Shown: positions 51,539 to 60,222 of the stretch, piece after piece
Layout of the letters: every line of letters begins with the position of its first letter
Numbering within the stretch: the first letter of the stretch is position 1
Source: CBDANW01 sp965197825
Lineage (GTDB): Bacteria; Acidobacteriota; Vicinamibacteria; Marinacidobacterales; DATDRI01
Assembly: GCA_965197825.1 (NCBI GenBank)
Contig: CBDANW010000003.1
Location: forward strand, 2,294,001-2,358,000
Direction of reading: 5' to 3'
Length of the DNA: 64,000 nucleotides
The notes under the pieces: generated by a model
The model's input: only the letters and a program-made list of their open reading frames with translations
Database searches by the model: none
Told to the model about the DNA's origin: nothing
Made by a program: the position numbers and the translations under genes

Positions 51539-51689
51539 CCAGCTTACACCTCTACCCCTGAGTAGAGCCGACGCCGGCTCTTAAAACGTCCTACATGAAG
51601 ACGACCAAAGCATTCCGGTTGCAGGAAGTTCGCCAATCTCATACAGCTCGAGTTTATGGAAGGGACAGGATCAAGTTTTGGCACAGGAC
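51539..51689 (-). repeat. G repeat, inverted copy, fused to an A tip
   Basis: Reverse complement of 9491..9660, including both hairpins. IS3-a copy 3 has inserted at its outer end (after GTGTAAGCTGGTG read inverted). The inner end joins an A tip at 51669..51689. Confidence 0.65.
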
Positions 51690-52014
51690 GGGCTCGTGAT
51701 GGACCCGAAGCATGTTCGGGGAGAAGCATATCGGCGGCTCGAACATGCTCATTTCAAACATCCCGAAAAAGGAACGCTACCGTTCGCGCTGTCACAGGCG
51801 AAGATCGATAACGTGGTGGACGCGCTCCGCGCAGTCGTCGAGCTCGACACCAAAGCGGCCGCACCGTGCTGGACTGGTACGGCAGGCCCCGTCCAGCCCT
51901 CCGCGAACGAGATCGTGCCGATGAAGAACGGACTCCTTCATGTCCCGACTCGCACCCCGCAATCTCACACCTCATATTTTTTCTACCACCACTCGCTCGA
52001 GTTTGCCTACGCTG
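51690..52014 (+). pseudogene. P4-type phage/plasmid primase fragment
   Basis: The translation HFKHPEKGTLPFALSQAKID, NVVDALRAVVELDTKAAAPC, then PSANEIVPMKNGLLHVPTRT and FFYHHSLEFAYA matches the segment before the helicase core of P4-family primases (the ExVxxxNGLLxLPTR block). Both ends are missing. It is a trace of a former phage or plasmid-like element. Confidence 0.65.
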
Positions 52015-52018
52015 GAAC

Positions 52019-52181
52019 GAGCAGTAGGAATTGCACGTGGTACGTCATCATGGACCTGAAGATAACACGCTCGGGCCAGACGATTGTCAAGCCTACGGCT
52101 CTTGGCCCGGTCGCAAACACAGACACTAAGTTGCTGACTTATGGTCTATTTCAAAAGGGCTGAGTTTTGGCACAGGACGGG
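52019..52181 (-). mobile_element. element A left end, inverted
   Basis: The first about 163 bp of element A (tip at 52181), inverted, joined back to back with an A 3' half beginning at 52182. Confidence 0.85.
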
Positions 52182-52731
52182 CAAGAAACCTCACTGACAT
52201 GTGGGATGGGTTCCTCCTTGGCAAGCGATACCTCATCCACGACCGGGACCCACTATTCACCGAGGCGGTACGTGGGCTCTTGAGAGATTCAGGCGTGAAG
52301 CCCCTTCGCTTTCCTGCGAATAGTCCGAATCTGAACGCATACGCGGAAAGATTCGTTCTCTCCATACGTCGAGAGTGTCTCGACCGCTTCGTACCTCTCA
52401 GTGAGCGACACCTGCGGACAGCGATAACCGAATACGTAGTGCACTATCACACAGAACGGAACCACCAAGGTTTCGGCAACGAGCTCATCACACCTCTGCC
52501 GGCAAGCGCGAATGACGCTGGCCCCATCGTGTCGCGAGAGCGACCTGGGGGGCATTCTCAACTACTACTGCCGTGCCGCGTAGATGGTCGCCGGCGACGG
52601 TAGCCCCTCGGCGGGCTCGACCGGCGTAGCGTGGAAACCGCTTCAGGAACACGCTTGGATATTCGCTCTCGACTAGGTGGTCATCTGCATGGTGACGACC
52701 CGCCCGCCCAAGACGATTGTAAAGCCCACGG
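52182..52731 (+). pseudogene. element A transposase C-terminal half and right flank
   Basis: Coding from KKPH/ARNLTDMWDGFLLGKR through YLIHDRDPLFTEAV and NLNAYAERFVLSIRREC to SANDAGPIVSRER, then a frameshift (CCTGGGGGG) just before the end. 52584..52731 is the non-coding right part; the outer terminal repeat is replaced by a B element. Confidence 0.85.
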
Positions 52732-52863
52732 CCGTCGTGTCCAAAAATACAAACGAACTCTAAGACCCGCGCGCCGGTCCGGCGCCGAGTTCATCTGTCA
52801 TTATCGTGGAGAGCCCAATCATCAAGGGCTTGGCAACGCGTTTGTGTTCTTGGACACGACGGG
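52732..52863. mobile_element. element B miniature derivative, 132 bp
   Basis: Near-perfect inverted ends: CGTCGTGTCCAAAAATACAA and, inverted, CGTCGTGTCCAAGAACACAA. The core encodes a scrap of the B transposase tail (CHYRGEPNHQGLGN). It has the structure of an internally deleted, potentially mobilisable copy. It lies 28 bp upstream of the TIGR04255 cassette. Confidence 0.8.
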
Positions 52864-52891
52864 GTCCGTTGCGTTACGATTGGCTCATCAC

Positions 52892-53635
52892 ATGACGCAG
52901 CCGAGGCCCCTCAACCGCCCACCCATCGTTGAAGCTCTTGTCGACCTGCGAGCGTCGGTACCAGGCGATCCCAAGATGTTCAAGGCTCTCGCCGATGAGT
53001 TGAAGGACGAGTTCCCAACCAGGCGGGGTCGGCGCGACATTAAAGCGAAGATAGAGATCAAGGATGGCAAGCTCGTGCCGTCGCACGTCCATTCTCAAGT
53101 CTTTGGAGGTGTCCGGATAGCGAACGCGGCTCAGACAATCTATGTGCAGTTCCGAACCGATGGCTTCACCCTGAACAACATGAAAGTTTACGTGGGCGGT
53201 GACCAGCTCATCGACAAATCATTGACACTCTGGGAGTTGTTGGTCGAACGCACAAAACCTGAGATCGTGTCACGCGTAGCGCTACGCTACATCAACCGAT
53301 TGGAGTTGCCCCTCATTGAGGGCACCGAATTCACTCGGTATCTCACATCCCCCCCAGAGCTACCTGAAGGCGCGCCCCAACAGATCAGTGAGTTTCTTTC
53401 GCGCATCGTCGGACACGATGCGCAACGACAGGCAACGGCGGTCGTGATCCAGCAACTCAAGAAGCAACAGGCGGGGTCGCCGATCACGATCACGATTGAC
53501 GTAGATGTGTTTCAGACGGGGGACTTTCCTGTTGATTCGACTGCCTTGCGGGAGATCTTGGATTCCCTTAGAATGTTGAAGAACGAGACTTTCTTCTCAC
53601 TGCTCACGGACGAAACCGTCAGCTTTTACGAATGA
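52892..53635 (+). CDS. TIGR04255-family protein, gene 1 of a three-gene cassette
   Basis: 247 residues from ATG 52892. It opens with the family signature PLNRPPIVEALVDLRASVPG, followed by FGGVRIANAAQTIYVQFRTD, GFTLNNMKVYVGGDQL, then SRVALRYINRLELP and the C-terminal ITITIDVDVFQTGDFPVDST with LRMLKNETFFSLLTDETVSF. TIGR04255 proteins are uncharacterised, about 250-270 residues, and are often found in accessory regions. The next gene starts inside its stop codon (ATGA), a tight operon. Upstream lies the 132-bp B miniature element, so the cassette's promoter may lie within or next to mobile DNA. Confidence 0.75.
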   Translation: MTQPRPLNRPPIVEALVDLRASVPGDPKMFKALADELKDEFPTRRGRRDIKAKIEIKDGKLVPSHVHSQVFGGVRIANAAQTIYVQFRTDGFTLNNMKVYVGGDQLIDKSLTLWELLVERTKPEIVSRVALRYINRLELPLIEGTEFTRYLTSPPELPEGAPQQISEFLSRIVGHDAQRQATAVVIQQLKKQQAGSPITITIDVDVFQTGDFPVDSTALREILDSLRMLKNETFFSLLTDETVSFYE

Positions 53636-54105
53636 ACTTCGCAGCCACCCTACCTTGGCCTACCTACCTCTCCGAGGACCGAGCGCTGGGGCCAGAGGCG
53701 GAAGGCCTACGTGAGGAGTTGGACGAGGCCGTCGCACCTGCGATTGACGACAGGAGGAGGGAGATCCTCTGCCGCCTTCTTGAGGCCCTCCCGCATGCCT
53801 CGGCCAGCGACAGGACAACCGTGTCGTTCAGCGTCTTCACGAAGACGCGGGAATTCATGATGTCGCTCCCCACCGAACTGCCGTTGCCTAGCGTCGTCGT
53901 CGAGTCGGAGGACGAGATCGGGTTGGATTGGGACGAAGACCACCAGCGAGTCATAAGCCTCACTGTCGACAACTCTAACCAGATTGGCCTTTCGGCGCTT
54001 TTCGGACAGGAACCTCTTTACGGGAGGGTCGAGTGCGTTGATGGGCTTTCTGAGACGCTTCGTTACGTTCTGGCGCGGCTCTACCCGTCAGCACGACTCG
54101 GTTAG
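53632..54105 (+). CDS. unknown cassette protein, gene 2
   Basis: 157 residues (MNFAATLPWPTYLSEDRALG). No family recognised. The first half is helical and acidic (LREELDEAVAPAIDDRRREI, LCRLLEALPHASASD). The second half has strands (TTVSFSVFTKTREFMMSLPT, LPLPSVVVESEDEIGLDWDE, QRVISLTVDNSNQIGLSALF). There is no signal peptide or membrane segment. Its start overlaps gene 1 by 4 nt and its end overlaps gene 3 by about 65 nt, which implies co-translation. Confidence 0.7.
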   Translation: MNFAATLPWPTYLSEDRALGPEAEGLREELDEAVAPAIDDRRREILCRLLEALPHASASDRTTVSFSVFTKTREFMMSLPTELPLPSVVVESEDEIGLDWDEDHQRVISLTVDNSNQIGLSALFGQEPLYGRVECVDGLSETLRYVLARLYPSARLG

Positions 54106-54556
54106 CGAGCCTCACACGACCGCCTCGGCACCCGATCCTTACGAGGACGGTCCGATCAGCAACACCGAGCGTCTATCGCGGTTCATCTTCGATCAGGGCG
54201 GATTCACAGCCTCAACCGGACGAATCGATTTCCGGCGGTTCCTACCTCCTAAGAAAGGGGAACATACGAAGGAAGTTTCCATCATGAGAACGGAAACACT
54301 AGCCGACGGCGTCGTGTGGACCCTCGGACAGAGAACTGCCGCCGAAGCTTCCGCGCGTCCTGTTCAGGCTCGTGGCGACTTCGCGGCTCCGGCCGCGAGG
54401 ATGAGTCGAGCTGGAGCATGGCGGCTCGATGTTCGGCCTTCTGTGCCGCCACCTAGGCATGCCCTCGTCGTGGGCTGGCCTCCGGTGAGTGAGCGTGACG
54501 CGCGAAAGAGCCTTGCACAGCAGCTACGGCGGGGTGCTCGGCTCGTCGTCCGCTAG
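54041..54556 (+). CDS. unknown cassette protein, gene 3
   Basis: About 171 residues from ATG 54041; the start is uncertain. The N-terminal 30 residues are basic and poorly conserved-looking. Then comes NTERLSRFIFDQGGFTASTG and RIDFRRFLPPKKGEHTKEVS, a strand-rich middle (IMRTETLADGVVWTLGQRTA) and a C-terminal PPPRHALVVGWPPVSERDAR. I recall similar small proteins with an ERLSRFIF start and a HAxxxGWP end next to TIGR04255 genes, but I cannot give a named family. No nuclease, NTPase or toxin motif is visible. Confidence 0.6.
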   Translation: MGFLRRFVTFWRGSTRQHDSVSEPHTTASAPDPYEDGPISNTERLSRFIFDQGGFTASTGRIDFRRFLPPKKGEHTKEVSIMRTETLADGVVWTLGQRTAAEASARPVQARGDFAAPAARMSRAGAWRLDVRPSVPPPRHALVVGWPPVSERDARKSLAQQLRRGARLVVR

Positions 54557-54567
54557 CGTTCGAGCGT

Positions 54568-54686
54568 CCGGCGTGTCCAAAAATACAAACGAACTCAAGA
54601 TCGGCTCGCCGGGACGTTTCGGAATAGACGTGTATACGCTTGGTTGGCCGATGGGAGCTAGAATCCTCGGTCATGAGGACGCCGAT
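54568..54686 (+). repeat. element B left-end fragment
   Basis: GTGTCCAAAAATACAAACGA through GGGAGCTAGAATCCTCGGTC, cut by A-prime at 54687. It follows the gene 3 stop by about a dozen bases. Confidence 0.75.
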
Positions 54687-55008
54687 CCCGTCCTGTGCCA
54701 AAACTCGGCCCTTTTGAAAGACCATGGCTGTAATTCAATGCACCGTAAAGTCTTAGCGTCGTTTTACCAACACTTTAATGGCGGAAGCACCCATGAGGTT
54801 TGTGTGAGCAGCAGGGCTGCCCGATCGAACAACGGCTGCCTGACCAACAGTAGGATTTGCACATGGTACGTCATGATGGATCCGAAGATAACACCCTCGG
54901 GCCAGACGATTGTAAAGCCCACAGCCCTTGGCACCGTCGCAAAACACAGACGCTAAGCTGCTGATTTATCGGCTATTTCAAGAGGGCCGAGTTTTGGCAC
55001 AGGACGGG
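54687..55008. mobile_element. A-prime miniature element, copy 2 (322 bp)
   Basis: Same chimeric structure as 32995..33314, with small differences. Both ends are complete A tips. Confidence 0.87.
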
Positions 55009-55400
55009 GTAGTTGGCCCGCTCCGCGTGAATGAATTTGAATCTCATTCGCTTTCCTTCGCGAAGAAGGCCGCCGCCTTTTTTAATATTTCTCGCTCTTG
55101 CTCCAACGTACGCACTCGACGCCGTAGCGAACGGAGCTCATCACGTTCCGCCGTCGTCAGAGCCTCGCGTGGACCTTCACCGTGATCAACTTTGTATTGT
55201 TTCACCCAGTTTCGAAGGGCCGATTCCGTCAGGTCCAGTTCCTTAGCGACCTGGCCGATGCTGCCCTCGCCCTCCCTGAACAGCCGGACCGCTTCCTTCT
55301 TGAACTCCCCCGTGTACTTCCTGCGTCGTCGTTCTCCCATGGACGCCTCCAGGCGCATTGTCGCGCCTCGGTTGATGTCCACAAAACCCGGGCAGGGTCA
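55009..55400 (-). mobile_element. IS3-c left part with OrfA
   Basis: The tip GCAGGGTCA ends at 55400, matching the IS3-c right tip at 3033. OrfA is complete; OrfB is lost at the A-prime boundary after a few codons. Confidence 0.8.
55044..55340 (-). CDS. IS3-c OrfA
   Basis: 98 residues: MGERRRRKYTGEFKKEAVRL, then the HTH VAKELDLTESALRNWVKQYK and a coiled tail RRRVRTLEQEREILKKAAAF. Without OrfB it cannot transpose by itself. The FAKESE end is where IS3 elements normally frameshift into OrfB. Confidence 0.82.
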   Translation of the reverse strand: MGERRRRKYTGEFKKEAVRLFREGEGSIGQVAKELDLTESALRNWVKQYKVDHGEGPREALTTAERDELRSLRRRVRTLEQEREILKKAAAFFAKESE

Positions 55401-55563
55401 CTCGATTGGCGTGGGCCAAACCAAATGAGCAACGTGAGCCAGGCCGAGTGGACAAACACACTAGCGCCTCCGCCTTGGATAAGTTAGAATGTAATTCCTC
55501 TGCTTTGGGTGTTCTAAGTCAACCAGTCACGCCTCGAATGAATCGCGATTGCTAACCGCCGAC
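55401..55563. other. unassigned gap
   Basis: 163 bp with no recognisable feature. Confidence 0.3.
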
Positions 55564-55716
55564 CCCGTCCTGTGCCAAAACTCGGCCCTTTTGAAAGACC
55601 ATGGCTGTAATTTAATGCACCGTAAAGTCTTAGCGTCATTTTACCAACACTTAATGGCGGAAGCACCGGAGTTGCCAATCTCATGCAAGCTCGAATTTAT
55701 GGAAGGGACAGGTCGG
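55564..55716. repeat. A-prime left part joined to a G-like end
   Basis: 55564..55668 equals the first 105 bp of A-prime up to GGCGGAAGCACC. It then jumps to AGTTGCCAATCTCATGCAAG, matching the G repeat near 51630. A hybrid of two elements, 10 bp from the end of the restriction-modification gene. Confidence 0.7.
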
Positions 55717-55726
55717 GAATGCCGAT

Positions 55727-58700
55727 CTACACCGAAGCTGCGATAATTCTCTCTGCTTCAACCCGTAACGCGCCGACACGTTCAACCCTCTTGGTCGTGT
55801 CATGCTCCTGATGAGCACGCTCGACCAACTGTACCAATCGTCTGTGGGCTTGTTGAGTACGGTCGAAAGAGGGCAAACTCATGTGTTTGAAAATGTCTCC
55901 GACTTGGATCGAAATATTGTGGCTTTCGACGAATTCCTTAACGAGAGAGGAAGCTAGCAATCCGCACAGGAAGTAGGCTGGCGCGGCTTCCTGGAACTCA
56001 ACGAAAAAAATCTTGTGATCCGGGATGTACGGGCGTTGGCCCAACAGTGGGACTTCGCCTGCAGTCGCTACGGCGGCTTCGAAGGTCCCGGACTGTTCTG
56101 CCCAGATGACCTTGTATGGCGCGAACGTATAGGAACCGACGTTGTAGACGGCATAGAACGGAGCGTTGGGCATTCGCTTGCTCCAGGTCGACCGTTTGCG
56201 GAGCCAACGCTCATAGACCTTGAAGTAGCTCTTCGTTTTTGGACAAGACGTGTTCATGCGGAGTTCTGCGGCTTCGTAAGCATCCCGTGTGATGCCGTTA
56301 TTTGGGACGAATGTGAAGAGCTTGTGTCGCGGCTTCAGGTAGCAGGTCTCGAAATCAGCCGCACCCTTGAGAAGCGGATAAAGGAGTGTGGGCTCAACCA
56401 AGAATGAGCGAGTGGCTCCGATGTTGGTCCTGCCAGCTTCCGGACGAGTGGAAACTCGCACGAGGCCGGTAGATTTATTGCTTGCCTCGACGGATATAAA
56501 ATAGACGGCGTTCAGATCAGCCGTAATGCCTTTGCGGCCCTGAACCCAAGTCGAGCGACCGCTGATGCCGGAAACGGCAAGGAAACGCCCAGGGGGCAAG
56601 ATTGCCCACGGAGAGCCTTCAAGACCTACAGGGTTCGCTTCATAATCCTGAACGTCAACTTTGTCCATCACAGCCGCTAAGGGAAGAGTTGGCGGGATAG
56701 CTCTCGTGTTACCCTTCGAAACGGTCCACATTCGATAGGGAACCGGGTACTTAGGTGGCTTGGTCTTCTTGCGAAAGACGACGACGCTTGTTTTGTTCGC
56801 GGCCTCGGGGAATGGCTTAAGAGCCTTCATGTCGACAACAGACAACGGTGCAAGACGGTAGGTAGAGTCGATGCGGAAGCGGCGGAAGCCTTGCGAAGAG
56901 GGGCTCTGAAAGTGAGTCTGTGTGATAACGAAGGTGAGCGTCCCGCCTGGCCTGAGCCACTTGTCGGCCGTGGTGTAGGTGATCATACCGGAGATGTCGA
57001 GTTCATTACCGCCGTGATGGGGGGTCTCCGAGAAGATCTCGTATTGCTCGCAGGTCGGTTTCGCGCGGTCACGGTAGGCGTCTGGGAGCTTCGACCAGCG
57101 AACCCAGGGAGGGTTTCCAACGATCAAATCGAACTCACCCGCAGTTGCCGACCAAAAGAAATTACGAACGATCCGAAACCAGATGCCGTTCCAGCGCTGT
57201 CGATGCAAACTGAGCACTTGGTCGTACGTGCTCTTCAATGGGTCGGCCCACTTCTTGAGCTGTTGCCGACCGAGAACCTTCCGCTTCGCCAGCGCTGTCT
57301 TGCAACCTTCGTAGTCAGCACCTTCTTCGACGAGTTCGCCCATAACCTCAAAGACTTGATCAAGTTTTGACCGATCGAAGGCAAGCTCAGCTGGAAGCAA
57401 AACCTTGAGGTTGGCAATCTGGCTGCCGATTTGATACTCAACCAACCTTTCCTCAGAATCTGGGAGCCGCGCCGGAGAGTAGACAGCATCCGCAAGCAGG
57501 ACTGGAATTTCGATCCGCTGCCCGGGCGCATCCTTCAGCAAATCCGCTATGGCCATCAGAAAGTTGGTACGCGAAACCTGCACGGCCAGGGGGTTAAGAT
57601 CGAAGCCCCATACGGATTCTATGATCATCCGCACGGTGCTCTCGGCTGACATCTTGAGACCGATCGCCGCCTCACGCTTCCGTCGGATTATCTCAACGAG
57701 AAAAGCGCCAGAACCGCAAGTAGGGTCGAGCGCCCGCGTCCTAGTCCAATCGCTCACGCCAGCCTGGTCGCTCGCGAACTCGACCAGCCAATCAGGTGTG
57801 TAGAACTCTCCGAGCGTCTTCCTCAAAAGTTCGGGCACGAGGTCTTGGTAGAAGTCGCGCAGAACATCGCGGGAATGAGTCAGCTTATCCGTACGGTAGA
57901 GCGATAACTGTGTGAGCACGTCCCTGATAGCTGTGCCGATCGCGAAACGGTGGCGCTTGTTGGTCGCCGCATCGAGGTACCAGCTGAATATCGGCTCTTC
58001 AATAAAACCGTGGACGCCGGTGGCTTCGAAAAAACCTCCATCCTCAATGTCGTCTCGAAGCCTCCGCAGAATCTCTAGGTCGTCTTCTATAGCAACGAGG
58101 TCCCCCGCGAAGGCTCTGCCGGACGCTAGACCGTGGGCAGTCACGATCTCTGCGGCAAGCAGCTTGGTCAGAAGAGAGTTAAACGTGTGCACTACGAATA
58201 GCCGAGCAGGAACCTCCGTGTTGTTGTTCGAGCGAGCAAAACGCAGCGTGCTGTTGATGCCCTTCAGTTGCTCCCTCGACAGATCAGCGACCTGCCCGTA
58301 AAGCGTCCGCCATTCCTGGAACAGCATGCGGATCTTGTTGCCGTTTCGATGGCTCTCAGCATTAGCAAGGGCTTGTGCCATCGCGCGCATCAAAGCTATT
58401 CCTCGCGAAGACTCGTGGCCGAAATCCTCAATGAGGTTGCTCGCTGTGACTGCTCGGCGGTAGCACGTGCGGCAGGCTTCGACGACCATGCCAAACGTCC
58501 TGCCTGTTATGGGGAGCAAGTTCTGGTGGGTAATCTCGCCGTCAACGACTTGTGCGAATGCTAAGTGGCTGTCATCGATCGCAATGCCAATATAGTCGCT
58601 TTCATCGACGTGCTCCTTTCTAGCCGCCCGGCGAATGTAGAGCAACAAGCGCTCGTGCAAGGCTTCCTGGAATGCGGGGCTCGTAACCTTACCGTTGAAC

Positions 58701-58894
58701 TTCCTAGGACCCTTGAACTCGATAACGACGTTGTTGTAGCTCAGGTCGCGATTTCCACGTTCGGCGTCGAACGTGATGCCAAGGGCAGCCTCTAAGGCCC
58801 GGACCCACGCCAGCCGAACTTCTTCCTCGTTCGAGGCTCTGCTGAGCTGCTGGCGTAACTTTTTGAATCGCTTAGAGTTGGGTTGGGTGGACAT
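55727..58894 (-). CDS. Type IIG-like restriction-modification protein (N6-adenine methylase with N-terminal nuclease-like region)
   Basis: 1055 residues. The N-terminal 70 residues contain RDLSYNNVVIEFKGPRKFNG, an Asp...Glu-x-Lys (PD-ExK-like) site. A long helical part follows, then the methylase: LRKTLGEFYTPDWLVEFASD (about residue 360), motif I RALDPTCGSGAFLVEIIRRK (about 390) and motif IV FDLIVGNPPWVRWSKL (about 594; the NPPW type marks N6-adenine methylases). The C-terminal 300 residues (GRSTWVQGRKGITADLNAVY, YNVGSYTFAPYKVIWAEQSG) resemble a target-recognition domain. Single-chain cleavage plus methylation enzymes of this size form Type IIG; some related proteins act in larger systems such as BREX or DISARM, but no partners are seen. 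The frame is intact. The start ATG 58894 lacks a strong ribosome site. Confidence 0.82.
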   Translation of the reverse strand: MSTQPNSKRFKKLRQQLSRASNEEEVRLAWVRALEAALGITFDAERGNRDLSYNNVVIEFKGPRKFNGKVTSPAFQEALHERLLLYIRRAARKEHVDESDYIGIAIDDSHLAFAQVVDGEITHQNLLPITGRTFGMVVEACRTCYRRAVTASNLIEDFGHESSRGIALMRAMAQALANAESHRNGNKIRMLFQEWRTLYGQVADLSREQLKGINSTLRFARSNNNTEVPARLFVVHTFNSLLTKLLAAEIVTAHGLASGRAFAGDLVAIEDDLEILRRLRDDIEDGGFFEATGVHGFIEEPIFSWYLDAATNKRHRFAIGTAIRDVLTQLSLYRTDKLTHSRDVLRDFYQDLVPELLRKTLGEFYTPDWLVEFASDQAGVSDWTRTRALDPTCGSGAFLVEIIRRKREAAIGLKMSAESTVRMIIESVWGFDLNPLAVQVSRTNFLMAIADLLKDAPGQRIEIPVLLADAVYSPARLPDSEERLVEYQIGSQIANLKVLLPAELAFDRSKLDQVFEVMGELVEEGADYEGCKTALAKRKVLGRQQLKKWADPLKSTYDQVLSLHRQRWNGIWFRIVRNFFWSATAGEFDLIVGNPPWVRWSKLPDAYRDRAKPTCEQYEIFSETPHHGGNELDISGMITYTTADKWLRPGGTLTFVITQTHFQSPSSQGFRRFRIDSTYRLAPLSVVDMKALKPFPEAANKTSVVVFRKKTKPPKYPVPYRMWTVSKGNTRAIPPTLPLAAVMDKVDVQDYEANPVGLEGSPWAILPPGRFLAVSGISGRSTWVQGRKGITADLNAVYFISVEASNKSTGLVRVSTRPEAGRTNIGATRSFLVEPTLLYPLLKGAADFETCYLKPRHKLFTFVPNNGITRDAYEAAELRMNTSCPKTKSYFKVYERWLRKRSTWSKRMPNAPFYAVYNVGSYTFAPYKVIWAEQSGTFEAAVATAGEVPLLGQRPYIPDHKIFFVEFQEAAPAYFLCGLLASSLVKEFVESHNISIQVGDIFKHMSLPSFDRTQQAHRRLVQLVERAHQEHDTTKRVERVGALRVEAERIIAASV

Positions 58895-59157
58895 ATGTCA
58901 CCGTCTGTACACCGAGTTATTGCCAAAACACGGTCGCTCTGAATCCCTTGCGTTGTTGGATCGCCACGGAGCGCCTCGACAAGCGGTAATCCGCGACCGC
59001 AGGCAATCGACGGAAGCCTTTGACGGTTTCGGGACGCCGACGGCGACTCAGCGTACCATCATCTGCCCACGGACGTGAAGCCGACTAATATCAAGGATCT
59101 GCTTTCCCCTTGCTTTAGGCGGGGAGAGTGGATTGGAACCCGAGGGGCGAGTTCACA
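58895..59157. other. unassigned region upstream of the restriction-modification gene
   Basis: About 260 bp; no gene or repeat is supported. ATTGCCAAAACACGGTCGC at 58919 only weakly resembles an A tip. Confidence 0.3.
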
Positions 59158-59250
59158 GTTGCCGGCAAGCTCTTCGACAAGACTGGCGACCGGCTGACAC
59201 CGAGCCATTGTGCTCCGCAATAAGTCGATCCGGCGTTGATTGCACGGTTT
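59158..59250 (+). pseudogene. serine-recombinase scrap ending in a C tip
   Basis: The translation VAGKLFDKTGDRLTPSH matches the intact recombinase (PLVGKLFDETGDRLTPSHTK). At 59209 the C tip (TGTGCTCCGCAATAAGTCGA) takes over. Confidence 0.65.
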
Positions 59251-59445
59251 AGACGTGCCACGATCGGCTGCTTCGTGCCGGTCGACCCGACGACGCAACC
59301 GGCGTCTTATGAATGTGAAGAGGCTCGCTCTTGCGACTATTTCGAATACCCGGCCTATTTGTTCTGGACGCCAGGGCTAACCCTAGGCGGTCGTGGAGAT
59401 CCTCGCTTATTCGAACGAGGTGATACCAATGCCCTAGGAGGGTGA
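59251..59445 (+). pseudogene. fragment of unknown protein
   Basis: Open frame RATIGCFVPVDPTTQPASYE then CDYFEYPAYLFWTPGLTLGG ending TGA. Not recognised; the 5' end is lost in the C tip. Confidence 0.25.
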
Positions 59446-59469
59446 CGTTGCGGCCGGCGATTCGGGTTC

Positions 59470-59820
59470 CCCGTCCTGTGCCAAAACTCGGCCCTTTTGA
59501 AATAGCCCCATAAATCAACAGCTTAGTGTCTGTGTTCGCGACCGGGCCAAGGGCCGTGGGCTTCACAATCGTCTGGCCCGAGAGTGTTATCTTCAGACCC
59601 ATGATGACCTACCACGTGCAATTCCTACTGCTCGTTCTGGCTGGGTCAACCGCCAGCAGCAGGATGTGATCGACTACCTGCGAGAGGAGAATCGTGTGCT
59701 CCGAGCCGGGCTTCGGGGCAAGTGTCTCAGGCTCTCTGACGACGACCGGCGCAGGCTCACCGTCAAGGCCCAGGCTTTGGGCCGCGAGGCGCTGGCCCAG
59801 ATTGCGTCCGTTGCCACACC
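59470..59820 (+). mobile_element. element A left-end fragment with frameshifted transposase start
   Basis: Terminal repeat and first about 215 coding bases of element A. A 4-bp loss (GCTGGGTCAACC against GCTGGCTGGGTCAACC) breaks the frame near 59640. It ends at an F block. Confidence 0.85.
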
Positions 59821-59821
59821 T

Positions 59822-60001
59822 TGTGCCTTCTATTTATTCATCCGCGCGCCCCGAACCTGATCGGTCTCCGATCTGCCGGGACTATGCCTGCATGATTTCG
59901 TCGTTTGTTCGCGCTCGGCCCTGGGCACGGCCGCAAACACAGACTCTAAGTTGCTGATTTATGGGCTATTTCAAAGGGGCTGAGTTTTGGCACAGGACGG
60001 G
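59822..60001. repeat. F repeat plus element A right tip
   Basis: 59822..59917 matches 16128..16223. 59918..60001 is an A right terminal repeat fragment (GGGGCTGAGTTTTGGCACAG). Confidence 0.75.
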
Positions 60002-60003
60002 AT

Positions 60004-60183
60004 GTGATCTACGTACTCGAGCCGTCTGCGCCCGACGCCGAGTTTGTGATCACCGGTACTGATCTGAATCCGTGGCCAAATGAAAGCTACGCGGACATCC
60101 AGTCAATCCTGGATGATCGTGAGCAGCGCGGCTATCGAGTCATCTTTGAGGAGCACGGTTGGACCGTACTCCGGCGGGAATAG
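60004..60183 (+). pseudogene. C-terminal tail of an unknown protein
   Basis: Open from the A tip: VIYVLEPSAPDAEFVITGTD, LNPWPNESYADIQSILDDRE and FEEHGWTVLRRE with TAG 60181..60183. It resembles the soluble end of a membrane glycosyltransferase, but this is a guess. It converges on the GT39-like gene. Confidence 0.35.
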
Positions 60184-60222
60184 GTCTCCGGCGCGTGGCA
60201 ACGGCAGCGCCGCTTCGGCTGT

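Noticed and set aside
51678..52163. Single 161-residue protein spanning the primase fragment.
   Set aside because: Its last third is translated from the inverted element A end, so it is a fusion by chance.
52631..52891. N-terminal extension of the TIGR04255 protein reading through a B element.
   Set aside because: The extension is transposon sequence; the family signature starts just after ATG 52892.
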